Part shown: piece by piece, positions 46,398 through 57,347 of the stretch
How positions within the stretch are numbered: the first letter of the stretch is position 1
How the letters are laid out: the number at the start of each line of letters is the position of its first letter
Assembly (NCBI GenBank): GCA_024500155.1
Contig: CM044867.1
Location: forward strand, 13,591,632 to 13,655,631
DNA from: Chenopodium formosanum
Taxonomy: Eukaryota; Streptophyta; Magnoliopsida; Caryophyllales; Amaranthaceae
Direction of reading: 5' to 3'
Length of the DNA: 64,000 nucleotides
Position numbers and translations under genes: made by a program
The notes under the pieces: model-generated
What the model was told of the DNA's origin: nothing
Databases searched by the model: none
The model's input: only the letters and a program-made list of their open reading frames with translations

Positions 46398-49260
46398 ATT
46401 GATTAACTATGTAGGTTTTTTTTTTTTTTATTTTTTATTTTTTTGATATTTTTATAATAATTATAATAATAATAATAAATTAATAATAACCAATTAATAG
46501 TAAAAAGGCTTATGCTTCAGACTTCATAATTCAAAACTACAAGTGAAATAGTACTATATCATTAATATCATAATATGTGATGTGTGTTGGTTAACAGCTA
46601 TAAAAAATTAAATCATTATAGTTATACGCTGATGCAAGATGGCAGCGGAAACTAACTACTCTTTAGCTCATAATAAAAATACCCAACACGGTTTAACCAC
46701 CGGTCCTGACTTTGATGTGTACTCTTTATCAAAGTCAAAATTTAATTTAATATAGAAGCAAGTACATTTTATATATAAAAAATAAATAAAAATACTGTAC
46801 CATAACGATTAGCTCACTTATTAATTAGCTTATTAATAAGATAATTAATAAGGAGTACTAATCAACGTGGGTCCCACAATGATAATTAAATCCGAGATAG
46901 AGATGTGCAAATCTTTCAGGGAATTGACTAATTATTCCCAAAATTAACTATTTGGTGCAATAAAACTAATAAAAAAAAAAAGAGTAATTTTATATATAGC
47001 CCTTAGGGCTATGAATAAGTATTTAATAATTTTCCTTATTTGGTATGATTTTAGAATTATATAACAAAAGTTCCTAAAAAAAAAATAATTATATGACAAA
47101 TTCACGGCAAAGCAGTGTAATTAATGTTATATTTTCATTTATTTTTTTTTTCCATTTTTAGCTTTTTATATATACCTCTAAGGGTTATATATAGCATTTT
47201 TCCTTTCCCTCTATATTATATTTATATATATATATATATAGCAGTGTGAAATGAGATTTGATTTGAATCGAATTGAATAGAATCATAATTGATGGTATTT
47301 TATTTTTGTTGAAGACTTTTTCAAATAATGAAGACTTTCTTGATGTTACGGTTGTTTTAACTGTTGCTTTTGAATCCACCTAATCCATTTTACCTATAAT
47401 GAAACTTTCATTATTACTAGGATGCTGATTAAAGATAGAGTAAGCGGTCTACTTTCTAAGGCACATGCTACTTTGCATGGAAACTATGCATACTCGTTCT
47501 TTCTAGCCATGAAATGCTATGGACGTGATGCTATGTACTACGCATGAATATACACTAGCTCTTTATTCACGCGATGTGTCCGTGCTTTTTATGTATAAGC
47601 GTGGACTCGAAAAACAACTTAATTTGATTTATGTTAAGAAAGAGTAGCAACAGATAATATATTTTTTTCGTGTTTAATTAAAGAGACACAAAGACGGGGT
47701 GAGGATTAATTTTAGGATCTTCTGAAATCGGAAAGAAAACTCTTACCACTTGAGCTATCCTTCACTCTCATAGCAACAGATAATATAATTGAACAGAAAC
47801 TTTTTTTTTTACATAAACACATTAATGACGAAAGTTTACCTGTTGTAAGAAAGCCTTGTTTAAGCGGTGTTTATGAGTTTATTGGAGTTGTGTTTCAAAA
47901 AAAAAAAAAAAAAGAGTTCATTGGAGTTCTTCCCTTTTTTATTTTTCTTTTTGATGAACTTAAAATTTAAACATTTTTTTTTATTTATTAAATAGAAGGA
48001 ATTAATAGATTAGTTAAGCTACCCATTTATTGTTATATGGGCACCGAAACTCTATTTGTGATTACATAAATTATTTAGTTTGAATTTTGAGCTGCATGGA
48101 TTTTGTATTGTTTTAATTAAGTTTGTTAATTTGTTTGAGAAGAGAAAAAAAAAAAAAAAAAACATAGTATAGAACTATATCTTATGATTCTTTGATTAAT
48201 TAATAATTTAATACTCTTGTCAATTAGAGCACATTTTTCTTGTTTGATTTGATTGAATGTTTTATTTGACTGATTAATATTACGGCCCGTCTTTTTGTGA
48301 TAAAGATTCCGAGCTACAATTGTTGTTATTATTATTATTATATTTATTTATCTTGTGAATTAATAACGAAAGGAAATTATAGGTGTACACCTGTTTCTCC
48401 TCTTCTGATTTGAAGATATGCATGATTTGAAGTATCAATCAATCATTTTAATGAAAGCCACGGCTTGTTGTTTCTAAAAAAACTTGGAGAATTATGCAAT
48501 ATACTCGTTATGTGTGGCACCTAAGGTTTCTAAGCAACTTAACAAATCATGCAACTTCGACATATTTATTGGAAAATTATTGGAAATTCATATTTTTATT
48601 GAAAACTAAAATAATTTATCATCCATCAATTAAGTTATATTGATTATTATTGTTTTTATATGTAGGGAAATTTTACAGTTCATTTTACAATATAGATCAT
48701 TTATTTCACTCGTCTACTTCACTAAAGAGATTGTCTTGAGATACCCTCATAATAAACATAGGTATGTAAATCCTACTTCGTAGAACATTAAAAAATAATA
48801 ATAACTACTTTATGTCTTAAATATTGTTACTTTTAAACTTTTAGTTATTATTATTGTTGATACTTTGTATCATTTTTGGCCCGATAATTAGAAATCATTA
48901 GTTTTAAACTTTTAATTACATTATTGTTTCTACTCCGTATTAGTTTTGGTCTGATAATTAGAAATTAGCTACTTACAGGGGGAAGAACTCAAATAAATCT
49001 CCCTGTTTTGCATATGTCATTGTACATTCTGATCGTCAACAACTTCGTATAAGATCTTTATAAAGGAAGAAAAAATTAGACCATTCATTTCTCTTTAAAC
49101 CGGGGCGAGGGGCCGGCTCCTAATAATTAACTCTAATCTAACCCTAAGTAGCCTAATCAAAATTCTAAGCCAGTGCGCAACTGAAAATATGATGCATATG
49201 TACTTTATAATTTTATGACATATAAATTATACGTCCTTAAAGTAAATGAGGAAAACTAAC
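46398..49260. other. Remainder of NAC1 intron 2 before exon 2
   Basis: AT-rich sequence with no gene recognised. It includes TAA-rich (46,455-46,495) and TA (47,222-47,240) tracts. A possible small MITE is at about 46,980-47,205, with inverted TATATATAGCCCTTAGGG and CTAAGGGTTATATATAGC ends. No target duplication could be fixed for it. Confidence 0.5.
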
Positions 49261-49538
49261 CTTAGAGGTAGGATTAAGTTTAGGAGGGCCAAATGGCCCT
49301 TCGACACGAAACTCATGCATAACCCAATCGGTTTTTTTGCCCTTGGGTGCTCTCCCTTGGTAGAAAACCAAGGTTTTCCTCATTCCCACAAGGCTGCCAC
49401 GTCGAATTACCGGCCGGTCTTTTCCGGTGGCTTTCCAGTAGCCGGAGGCAGTTGCTCGATTTGTTCTTAGGCCTGTTGCATATTTCCTGTCACGTTGGTT
49501 GTAAAAGTACCATTCTTTTCCTCCAACACAGGCTGTTT
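49261..49538 (-). CDS. NAC1: NAC1-type transcription factor, exon 2 (core of NAC domain)
   Basis: It encodes NAC subdomains C and D: ACVGGKEWYFYNQRDRKYAT, GLRTNRATASGYWKATGKDR and GMRKTLVFYQGRAPKGKKTD, then WVMHEFRVEGP. These carry the dimerisation and DNA-contact residues of the NAC fold, including the WKATGKD strand. The exon starts after an AG at 49,539-49,540 in phase 1 (completing the Glu codon begun in exon 1) and ends before GT at 49,259-49,260 in phase 0. The reading continues past the donor only briefly, which is why it looks longer as a bare ORF. Confidence 0.95.
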
Positions 49539-52500
49539 CTGGCTCCAACAAACAAGTAATATTTATTGTGATCAAATTAAATTTAAAATGAATTTATGTA
49601 ATACCCATTTCTATCACAACAAACATAATTACAAAAATTACACTTTTATCTTGAATTAATAATAAAATGATGTTCAACGTTTATACATACAACTTTTACT
49701 TGCTAGAAAATAAATCGGTTTTTTATTTTTATTTTTTATTATTATTAATTTTTTAAAAAATTTTAATAGCAGCAACTCCACTGGTTGCTTTTGGGAACTA
49801 GCTTCCAATTTTAATAATTTTCAAGCTAGTAGCCAAACCATTGGAGGATAATTCAATAATTAGCTTGACCAAGCTAATTAACTTTGAAATTAATTGTCTC
49901 AAATAAAATATTAATTGTTTAAAAAATAAAACTGAAAAATCTAAATGCCAATTAGTTTAACCATTATGGTATAAATTAGCTAGAATGAAGAATAACTTTG
50001 CAATCCTATGTGGCATGACAAGCTAATTTGACAATTAGCTTGCCATTGGAGCTAGTTTTTGTAGTTTTTATGTATTGACGTGTTTTAAAATAGATAGTTC
50101 TATATACTTTTATATTACTTGCAACTTTAGAATATTTTATATCTGACAAATAAGGCCCTAAAATTACAATTGATATGAAGCAAAGGTAGTAATGTGATTG
50201 CTTATCAATATACTCTGAAGAATATTCATATGCACTTACCAAAAAAATATCCGAGTAAAATACTAAAATTGAATCATACACAGAGTACTTTCTTATGCGG
50301 AATTTAGATAATGTTTATATTTTTTCTAGATACATGAAAGATGAAACATTTGCGAATAGAAAAACTACCTTTTACATGTTTTAGTTTTACACTGACATAA
50401 AATTTTTGTGGCTAGTTCACAAATTATGGAAATGTTGGCATATAACTAGCAACTAATTAGATATTTAGATGAGTAATTAACAATGAATTTTCCATGGCTT
50501 TGTTTGCATTTTAAGACCTAATCAATCAAAACCTACTCCATGAATTTAAATACTTAATTAGTGATAAGGGCCATGCCAAATTCGGCTGTATTATCTGGAG
50601 GGTCCAATTTTGCATTGCATGCATGACACAAATGACAACCAAAAAATAAAAAATAAAAAAATAGCATTTTTCATACGCTCCTACATTGAATTATCATTTT
50701 TATTTTTTTTAAGTTATCAATCAAACTTCACAACTAAAACAAATTAATTAGGAATTAAATTTTTTAGGTGATGATGAGACATTAAACCTCGACATTTTGC
50801 ACACGTACGTTGAAAGAGGATAATTAGTAGGTATAACGACATTAAACTTATAATCACTTTTATCACTATCTTCTGAATTAGATGGTGCCTAGAATGTCAT
50901 TATCCCAGCAAAAATTAGGGACTATTAGATGTAATTATCTAAGATTTGAATATGGTTGACAGTACATATATATATAAATACTATTTATGGAGAAATAAAA
51001 TTATTTGATCTTGTGTACTACTACTATATGTTGATTAATATGCAACAACTTTTAGTCACCCACTCATCCTAAATACAAATTAAAGGGAGTATAATTTATA
51101 GCCCTATATAAAGTTAAAATCACTAAGAGGTAAGTATATATAAAATTATATATGGTGTTACTCCAGCTCTAATATGGTTGATTTGGATTAATTGCATCAC
51201 TTTGACTATACATATTTATTTAGGGCCTGTTAACTTCATCTATATTTCAATTCAGTTCATTTCGGCTCTAATCAGTTTAGTTCAGTTCAGTCCAGTTTCA
51301 TAGTTCCTTCTCTCATAAAATATTTATTTCAGCTCTATTTAGTTCAGGTCAGTTTAGTTCAGCTCCAATCAGTTCAGTTAGGTTCAGTTCAGCTCAGCTC
51401 AGCTCAGTAAATGTTAACATGCCCTTAGTGTAAATTTGGCTGTTAAAGTCTATAATTAAATTAAATATCTATATTAGTAAAGTTAACATTTTAAAAATGT
51501 ATATATTAAGATAAACTAATGTCACTTACCTAAGCTAATAAATTTGTTTTCACACATTAGTAAATTGAAAATAAAAATGGTTTTGAAATGGAGTGTGAAT
51601 TATGCAAAAAGTCAAAATGATACTAATAATTTAGAATGGAGGTGTATAGATCACCTCAAATTAGGTTTTAAACTAGCAATTTTATAGGCAAAATCCCAAG
51701 AAACACATAATAAGAGCAAGTAGATATCATGACAGATCAAGTGATTTTTAATTTAAGCATAAATTTAAAAGTAAGAAGCCTATTAATAAGTACTCCATAA
51801 TAATTATTAGGAAGGCCGATGAGATTTTAAACATTTTCAACAATTAGCTAGGTTTTTCAATTGTAAACAAAATGTTGCATAGAATTTGACTGTAGTGACA
51901 TTATTTTACAATACTTCTGACGAAAGCATAAAGTATGTCGTATTAATAATCTCAAATTGGATTATTATGCCAAAATTAATTAATGCTCTGCATTTTTAAA
52001 AAAAAAAATTGAGATTTTAAGTGAAACAAGCAAGAAATCAACTTTTGTTCTTTCAAAAAAAAAAAAAAAATAGGAATCAAATTTTGTTTTCAACGTACTA
52101 TACACTATTATATACAAGTATATATATTCCATTATTGCTTTTGACCCTCCTTTCTTAATTTTTCTATGTTTTTAAAATTTAGTTTTGTTGAATGGAAGTT
52201 ACCTAAAATAAAATCGAAGAATATTGAATAATTCCAATTTTAAGTGGAGGTGATTGAATTAATTTATAACATGGCTGCCATAATTGATTTCCCGTTTCAT
52301 AAACTATATCGTACAAATTCACTATTCGGTATTGGCCTAATTAAGTGATTATAGCAAACTCACATAATGTTTGTACTCCTAGATTTGGTATTTGAGCTTT
52401 CAAAAGTTAAAGGGGAATTATTACTGTCGGTTCACTTAACTAAAATTCTTAAACTATGTCTTTCAAAAAAAAAAAAAAAATAGAAAAGAAAAAAAGAATT

Positions 52501-52798
52501 CTTAAACTATGTGATTATGTGAGAAGTATGTTTAGATTTTTGTTTAATTATTTGTCAATAAAGCATATAAATAAAGAAATTGAAAGATTATTACATACAA
52601 TAGTATAACAAATTTGAACATTTTTTTTTCTTTATAATCCATAGTTTTCTTATCAATAACTTTAATCTTAAATCCGCCACTGTATCATTATACAACTTTT
52701 AGAACTCTATACGACACTTAAAAAACAAAAAGCAACCAACATATTTGTTTACGTTGTTCATAACTCGAAAATGAAAAAGAAAATAATAATGCACTGAC
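49539..52798 (-). other. NAC1 intron 1, 3.3 kb
   Basis: GT at 52,797-52,798 and AG at 49,539-49,540 on the minus strand. AT-rich. It contains a PIF/Harbinger-like MITE (51,223-51,424). It may also hold a MITE remnant at about 49,766-50,060, with AACTCCA(C/A)TGG at one end and its complement near the other. No coding sequence was seen. Confidence 0.85.
51223..51424. mobile_element. PIF/Harbinger-like MITE (202 bp)
   Basis: The ends GGGCCTGTTAAC and GTTAACATGCCC form inverted repeats with one mismatch, flanked by TTA on both sides (51,220-51,222 and 51,425-51,427). A TTA duplication and GGGC(C/A)TGTT ends fit Tourist-type PIF/Harbinger MITEs. The interior is a string of CAGTTCAG/CAGCTCAG motifs. 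It lies in NAC1 intron 1. Confidence 0.78.
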
Positions 52799-52964
52799 CA
52801 GGAATATCCCAAGGCTCACACTTGTTGAGGTCAACTTCAATAAGAAGAGCAGATTCACAACCATTCCATTTCTTCATTAAGTAATCACAAACAAGTTCAT
52901 CATCTCTTGGATGAAACCTAAACCCTGGTGGCAGCTTTGCCTCCACCATGGTTAGGCTACTCAT
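52799..52964 (-). CDS. NAC1: NAC1-type transcription factor, exon 1 (start of NAC domain)
   Basis: It encodes MSSLTMVEAK followed by NAC subdomains A and B (LPPGFRFHPRDDELVCDYL, then LIEVDLNKCEPWDIP). VEAKLPPGFRFHP(R/K)DDELVC is characteristic of the NAC1 group rather than NAM/CUC. The ATG at 52,964 is chosen because the upstream in-frame sequence is hydrophobic and A-rich, without family similarity. A second ATG at 52,949 (MVEAK) is a possible alternative. The donor GT is at 52,797-52,798. A TATA-like box lies about 115 bp upstream. Confidence 0.93.
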
Positions 52965-53080
52965 TTTTTTTTTCTTATGAAAAATAAAATAGTGAAGGAT
53001 TAAAATGACATGAAAATTATATATAAGTAGGTAGGAAAATAAATATGATGATGACAAGAATCCAGGGCATATGGGGTGGT

Positions 53081-53090
53081 ATAAATATAG
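53081..53090 (-). promoter_or_regulatory. Candidate TATA box of NAC1
   Basis: The minus strand reads CTATATTTAT here, about 117 bp upstream of the ATG, leaving a leader of roughly 85 nt. This is a plausible core promoter but rests on position and AT content only. Confidence 0.45.
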
Positions 53091-53265
53091 AGGAATAATG
53101 TTAGGGGTTAAGTCAACTAGTAATTCCGTGTTAAATGGGGATCACTAAAGAAATTTAGAGGTTCATGACGTATGCTACATGAGGTTTTTCAATTGCTTGC
53201 CAACCTCATGACGATCACTGTTAGGAAGTAGCTAGGGGGAGTTGGGTATGGACTCAATTTTCGTA

Positions 53266-53512
53266 CTCTCTTCGTTTTCAAATAATTGACACAGTCAAAT
53301 TTAATATGCATATATGTTAATTACTAGTTTGTTATTACTCTTAATAGAAAAAAAAATAAGAAATTTAATATTTTGAAGCTTTATATTACTAATACCTATT
53401 TATTATTATATTTCATGATAAAATATGTGTTATATATGTTACTCGTACTAAAAAAAATGATTGTCAAAGCTATTACATGAATAATGCGTCAATTATTTAA
53501 GGGTGGAGGGAG
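53266..53512. mobile_element. Stowaway-like MITE (247 bp) upstream of NAC1
   Basis: The ends CTCTCTTCGTTTTCAAATAA and the reverse complement of the right end (CTCCCTCCACCCTTAAATAA) are inverted repeats of the CTCCCTCCGT type. TA is present on both sides (53,264-53,265 and 53,513-53,514). This is the standard signature of Stowaway (Tc1/mariner) MITEs. It lies about 180 bp upstream of the candidate NAC1 TATA box. Confidence 0.82.
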
Positions 53513-53514
53513 TA

Positions 53515-55500
53515 CTTTACACGGGTGTAATTTTTTGTTCTCGCATTATTTTATTTTATATAATTACATATAAATATAGTTGGTGGGGCTCAAACTTGTA
53601 ACATAGTCTTAAGGTTGGAGTTTCTGCCATCTCCACTAAGCATTCTTGATTTTTTTATTTTTTTATTTTTTTTTGGGTGAAAAAAGCATTCTTGATTATG
53701 AATATATGTTAGTGTGATTTTGTCATGCTTTTAATGTCTCTGTACAATTTTAGTCACTTTAATTAGAGAGTTGGCATTTTCCGTTAATTTACTTTTATTA
53801 GCAACCACACTAGGCTTGGCTAGAGCCTAACCAAGTTGTGTATAACAGTATAAGTGGAGAAAATTGTGGTTTTAAAGGAGGGAATGTGTGGAGCTATAAT
53901 GTTTTATGTAAGTGGTAGATCATGGAATGAAATGACGTCAATCACCTAATTATGGCATTAATAACTTATATCTTGTAAGGTTGTCATAAATTATATCCTT
54001 CTATTAGAGCTATTTTAACATTTTTGGTTTTGAAAGCATTGGTGCATAAGCCAATATCTTTAAAAACATTGGGACAAGGCGTAAAAATGAACAAATAGAT
54101 TACCCATTAATTAAAAAACACATGTGATACATTGCCTACCCCTAGTAACTATAAACACCAACCTGTGTCTCCCCAAAATTATACTAATAACTGAAAAGCA
54201 CAACTCGATCAATTTTGGTTCAAAATCAAAGACAAAGTAAAACTTACTTAACAAACCTTCTAAGTTCCGAATCTAAGTTAACCTAACCTACAATAAATCA
54301 AACCTGATCCGAATTTTATTTTAAGCAATTAATATAACCTCACTAAACCCAACACACTCCATCTTGTCCATTGACATAAAATCCATCTAAAAACCGTACA
54401 GTGATGGAGCCTTAAGCTATAAGTCAATTGATTTAAATTTCAATGTATTATGGTTGAACCTAGCGCAACACACTCTAATTCGATTTTTTGGATTTCACAA
54501 ACCACACCGCACTACATTACTTTTGAAATCAAACCAAACCAAACCATAATAATTTCGGTTTTTTTGTTAAAAAAGTAATTGAACCACACCGAATTTTTTG
54601 GGCCATATTCTGCAACTTTTTGTGGACTTCCAAACCATATAAACCAATTTGAATTATCATATTCATTAACATAACAATAGCATAATAAGAATAAAACAAC
54701 ATTAACAAGTTCTAACTTCATAATTACATGGCCAATCTGAAAAAAAATAAATATATAAAATTAACACTTCATCTAAAAAAAATTGTTCAACATTACAACA
54801 ATTTGAAAATAACACAGTATTAGCATAACAACAGTAGCATCAGGAGCGACCGGAAGCTACGTTGTAATTAATCTTAAAATTTTAGTTTGGTTTCGGTTTT
54901 TTTGGTTTTCAATTTCTCAAACCGAATATCGAATTTTTTTAAAAAAACCAAACTGAACCACATTAGAAAAAAAAAAAAACCATATTTCTAATTCAGTTCG
55001 GTTTGCGGTTTGGTTCGGTTTTAAACCAAATTAGTTTCACCCTTAGACCTAACACAACTTTAATTTTTTTGGTCCTTCGCCTTTGAATAATCCTCTATAA
55101 TCCTTCAATTCATTTTGGTACATGAAAATCAAAGTTCATATAGGTCAAGCCCTAAAGCATAATTTTTTAAGCCTAAAATCCTCAACAACAAATCTTTTTT
55201 TCAATTCAATTTGAGACAGTCCAGGCATCATTCTTGCGAACTTACGGTGTGTTTGGATAAAGAAATGGGAAAGAAAAGAAGGGGAGAGAGGTGAAGGGGG
55301 GGGGGGGGAGAGAAAGGAAGGGAGGGAAGAAAGATGTGATTATTTCTCTACATTATTTTATAATCTGTTTAAAATAAACAACGCAGTGATAATGTTTTAA
55401 GTGACATCTCGTCTTTATTATCCTGTCATCCGTTGCTATATATATATGTATATGTTTATTATTTATGCAATTATTAGCCTTACCAATTCAACTTATTATA
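53515..55500. other. Intergenic region between NAC1 and the B3 pseudogene
   Basis: No gene was recognised. At 54,480-55,040 there are facing AAACC/GGTTT and CCGAA/TTCGG motifs, suggesting a decayed hAT-type MITE. At 55,245-55,340 there is a GTGTTTGGATAAAG-led, purine-rich block with a G13 run. The rest is AT-rich. Confidence 0.5.
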
Positions 55501-55510
55501 ATTCGTAACA

Positions 55511-56700
55511 TGGCTGAGGTGATAGTATTCCTCCTTTACGTAGTATTTGATTATGTTTATATTGTGTTCCTATGATTTTCCTTAACTTATTCATATATTG
55601 GTTTATTAAATCTTGTGTTTTATAATATTGCATGCAGGTTTATAATTCCTTGCCTAACTTCAACGTAGAGTACGTTGACAACAACAATGAACGTGTGGTA
55701 TTAAACGTTTTTTTTATCCATTTTTCTTAATCCATGCCAATAGTAGTTGGTTATTTAAAAAACATCATAGTCTTAACTTTAATGTTTATTTAAATGGCAT
55801 ATTGGTTTATTTACATAGTTTCCAAAAGTGAACAATTGAATATGTTTGCTCAACAGAGGGTTCCTAATCAGTTTCGAGGCTTGTTGACCGATATGGGCTG
55901 TATCGCACGTGTTCATAGGGGTCTAGACACAACCAATCGTGGGAAGTTTTCCTAATGTTTGTAGAAGATGATCAGTCCAATATGATTCCTTTCCTCGAGC
56001 GCGGTTGGAAAGATTTTGTTAGCGACAATGACATCCAGAATGATGACCGGGTCGCACTGTATTATGGTTTTAATGGTAAGTTTTTTTGCTGTATCTTTAG
56101 AGGCGGTGTTGACATCACTGGCTATGATGAAATTCCAAATCCGAATCCCGCCAACAACAGTGTTTGGAGGACACAGGCGGTGCAATTTGAGCTAAGGAAA
56201 CAAACAACCCGGAGGAGGTTGACCAGGTTGATGAACGAAGCTGGCCAGAATTCATTCGGTGTCACGCTCACAAAAGCTTACATTGATGGGGGTGTGATGG
56301 TAAATACACTTCTGAACTACGTAAAGTAAATACTACTTTAATTGAAATAAGTTTATTTTTGGCCAATACTCGTTTTGTGTATTTGCAGAATGTTCCTGTG
56401 AAATTTGCAAGGGAGAATTTTGCCGGTTTGGCTGAAATGAACCTAATCACTATGACCTACAAGAACAAGAGTTGGGATGCCGAGCTTCATGTCGTGAAAA
56501 GTGATGTTAAAGGGGAGCTCAAGATTGTTATGGCGAAAATTACTAATGGTCCACGTGCAATGTATAAGGCAATGAATATTTTTCCAGGCCAAGGTGTGTT
56601 TGTCAAATACGATTAGAACAACCCTTATGCTTTTGCTGTCCAATTTGTGTGCCGCCGAGTTGACCCCGAAGGCCGAATTCTATGGTAGAGATGGATTCGA
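55511..56700 (+). pseudogene. Two-domain B3 (REM-like) gene, disabled
   Basis: Exons that splice cleanly can be traced: a tentative 9-nt start (ATGGCTGAG, 55,511), 55,638-55,697, 55,857-56,299 and 56,389 onward, all phase 0 with GT/AG borders. Exon 3 encodes a B3 DNA-binding domain: VPNQFRGLLTDMG, then SWEVFLMFVED, GWKDFVSDNDIQNDDRVALY. Exon 4 starts a second B3 domain: VPVKFARENFAGL, YKNKSWDAEL, ITNGPRAMYKAMNIFPGQGV. Two lesions are visible. A 1-nt loss near 55,940 splits the first B3 domain. An in-frame TAG at 56,614 precedes a still-open NNPYAFAVQFVCRRVDPEG. REM-type B3 proteins are nuclear DNA-binding proteins, often clustered and fast-evolving. A sequencing error could explain the 1-nt loss but not both lesions. 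Confidence 0.75.
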
Positions 56701-57298
56701 GCTGATTATATGGTGAGAGGATGGCTGTTTGCTACACTGAATTCACTTGTTGTGATGATCGGCTCTGTGGGCAAAGCATTACACGGCTTTATGTATGTCA
56801 ACTTCGGGTACCAATTAGTAGCAGTTTAGAACACCTATGTAATCGAATAAAGTTTGTTGATGGGCCTTTCTTATTAAGTACTTAATGAATTTTATATGTT
56901 TTATGATGAATAATATATTGTCATTTATGTATTTATATATGTCCACTACACTACATAAAAGTTTTATTTTTATGGTGATTTATGTATTTAGTCAATGGAC
57001 AAATTTTTTTTATCATTAGATATATTTAAACTGTCACATATGATTGAACAATCTTAATGCGCTTTTAATTAAAGTATGTAATCAAGTATTTAATTTAAGT
57101 TGTTAATAGCTATAATTATACTGTCATTTAAGACCATAAAATAAAGACAAAAGATATAAACTATCCAAACTAAATTCCTTGCTTTAAAAAGTTGTGTTTT
57201 TTTTTTGGAAAAATTAAAGTTCCCCGCTAAGAAAAAGCTTGTTTTTCAGTTTGGCGGCAAAACGAAACTCTAACAACCCACTATAATGGACAATACAC
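56701..57298. other. Spacer between B3 pseudogene and next ORF
   Basis: AT-rich. 56,701-56,830 may be the remnant 3' end of the B3 gene. Nothing else was recognised. Confidence 0.5.
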
Positions 57299-57305
57299 TA
57301 TAAAA
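57299..57305 (+). promoter_or_regulatory. Candidate TATA box of the 326-residue ORF
   Basis: TATAAAA lies 43 bp upstream of the ATG at 57,348. The implied leader would be only about 15-20 nt, which is short, so the assignment is tentative. Confidence 0.4.
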
Positions 57306-57347
57306 TCCCCTCAAACGAACCTACCCACTCACTCGAATTCCTCCATA

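Larger units (their letters stand above)
41494..46450 (+). mobile_element. Non-LTR retroelement with LDD-type RT and putative restriction-like endonuclease
   Basis: It is a plus-strand element inside NAC1 intron 2. It has a G/T-rich leader of about 830 bp (interrupted by a 909-bp hAT MITE), one long broken reading frame (43,242-46,397) and a T-rich 3' tail after the stop. It has no APE endonuclease, LTR or RNase H. The TAA repeats on both sides suggest insertion into a TAA tract. The 5' limit is placed where the TAA repeat ends. The 3' limit is less certain, between the T-rich tail and the TAA tract. Confidence 0.65.
29966..49260 (-). other. NAC1 intron 2, 19.3 kb
   Basis: It is bounded by GT (49,259-49,260) and AG (29,966-29,967) on the minus strand, phase 0. 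It contains an L1 LINE, a second non-LTR element, several MITEs and microsatellites, all antisense or neutral to the gene. The parts outside those elements (29,966-33,290, 40,258-40,552, 40,981-41,420, 46,500-49,260) show only AT-rich sequence, homopolymers such as A39 near 30,522 and G19 at 31,444, and TA repeats. No further exon was recognised. Confidence 0.85.

Noticed and set aside
33290..46450. The LINE and the LDD element as separate host genes with reverse transcriptase.
   Set aside because: Frames are broken many times, A- or T-rich tails are present, and both lie inside one intron, so they are dead mobile elements.
49237..49575. The bare ORF over NAC1 exon 2 read as a complete small NAC protein.
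   Set aside because: Both ends run past clear AG and GT splice borders into intron; the NAC domain is completed by exons 1 and 3.
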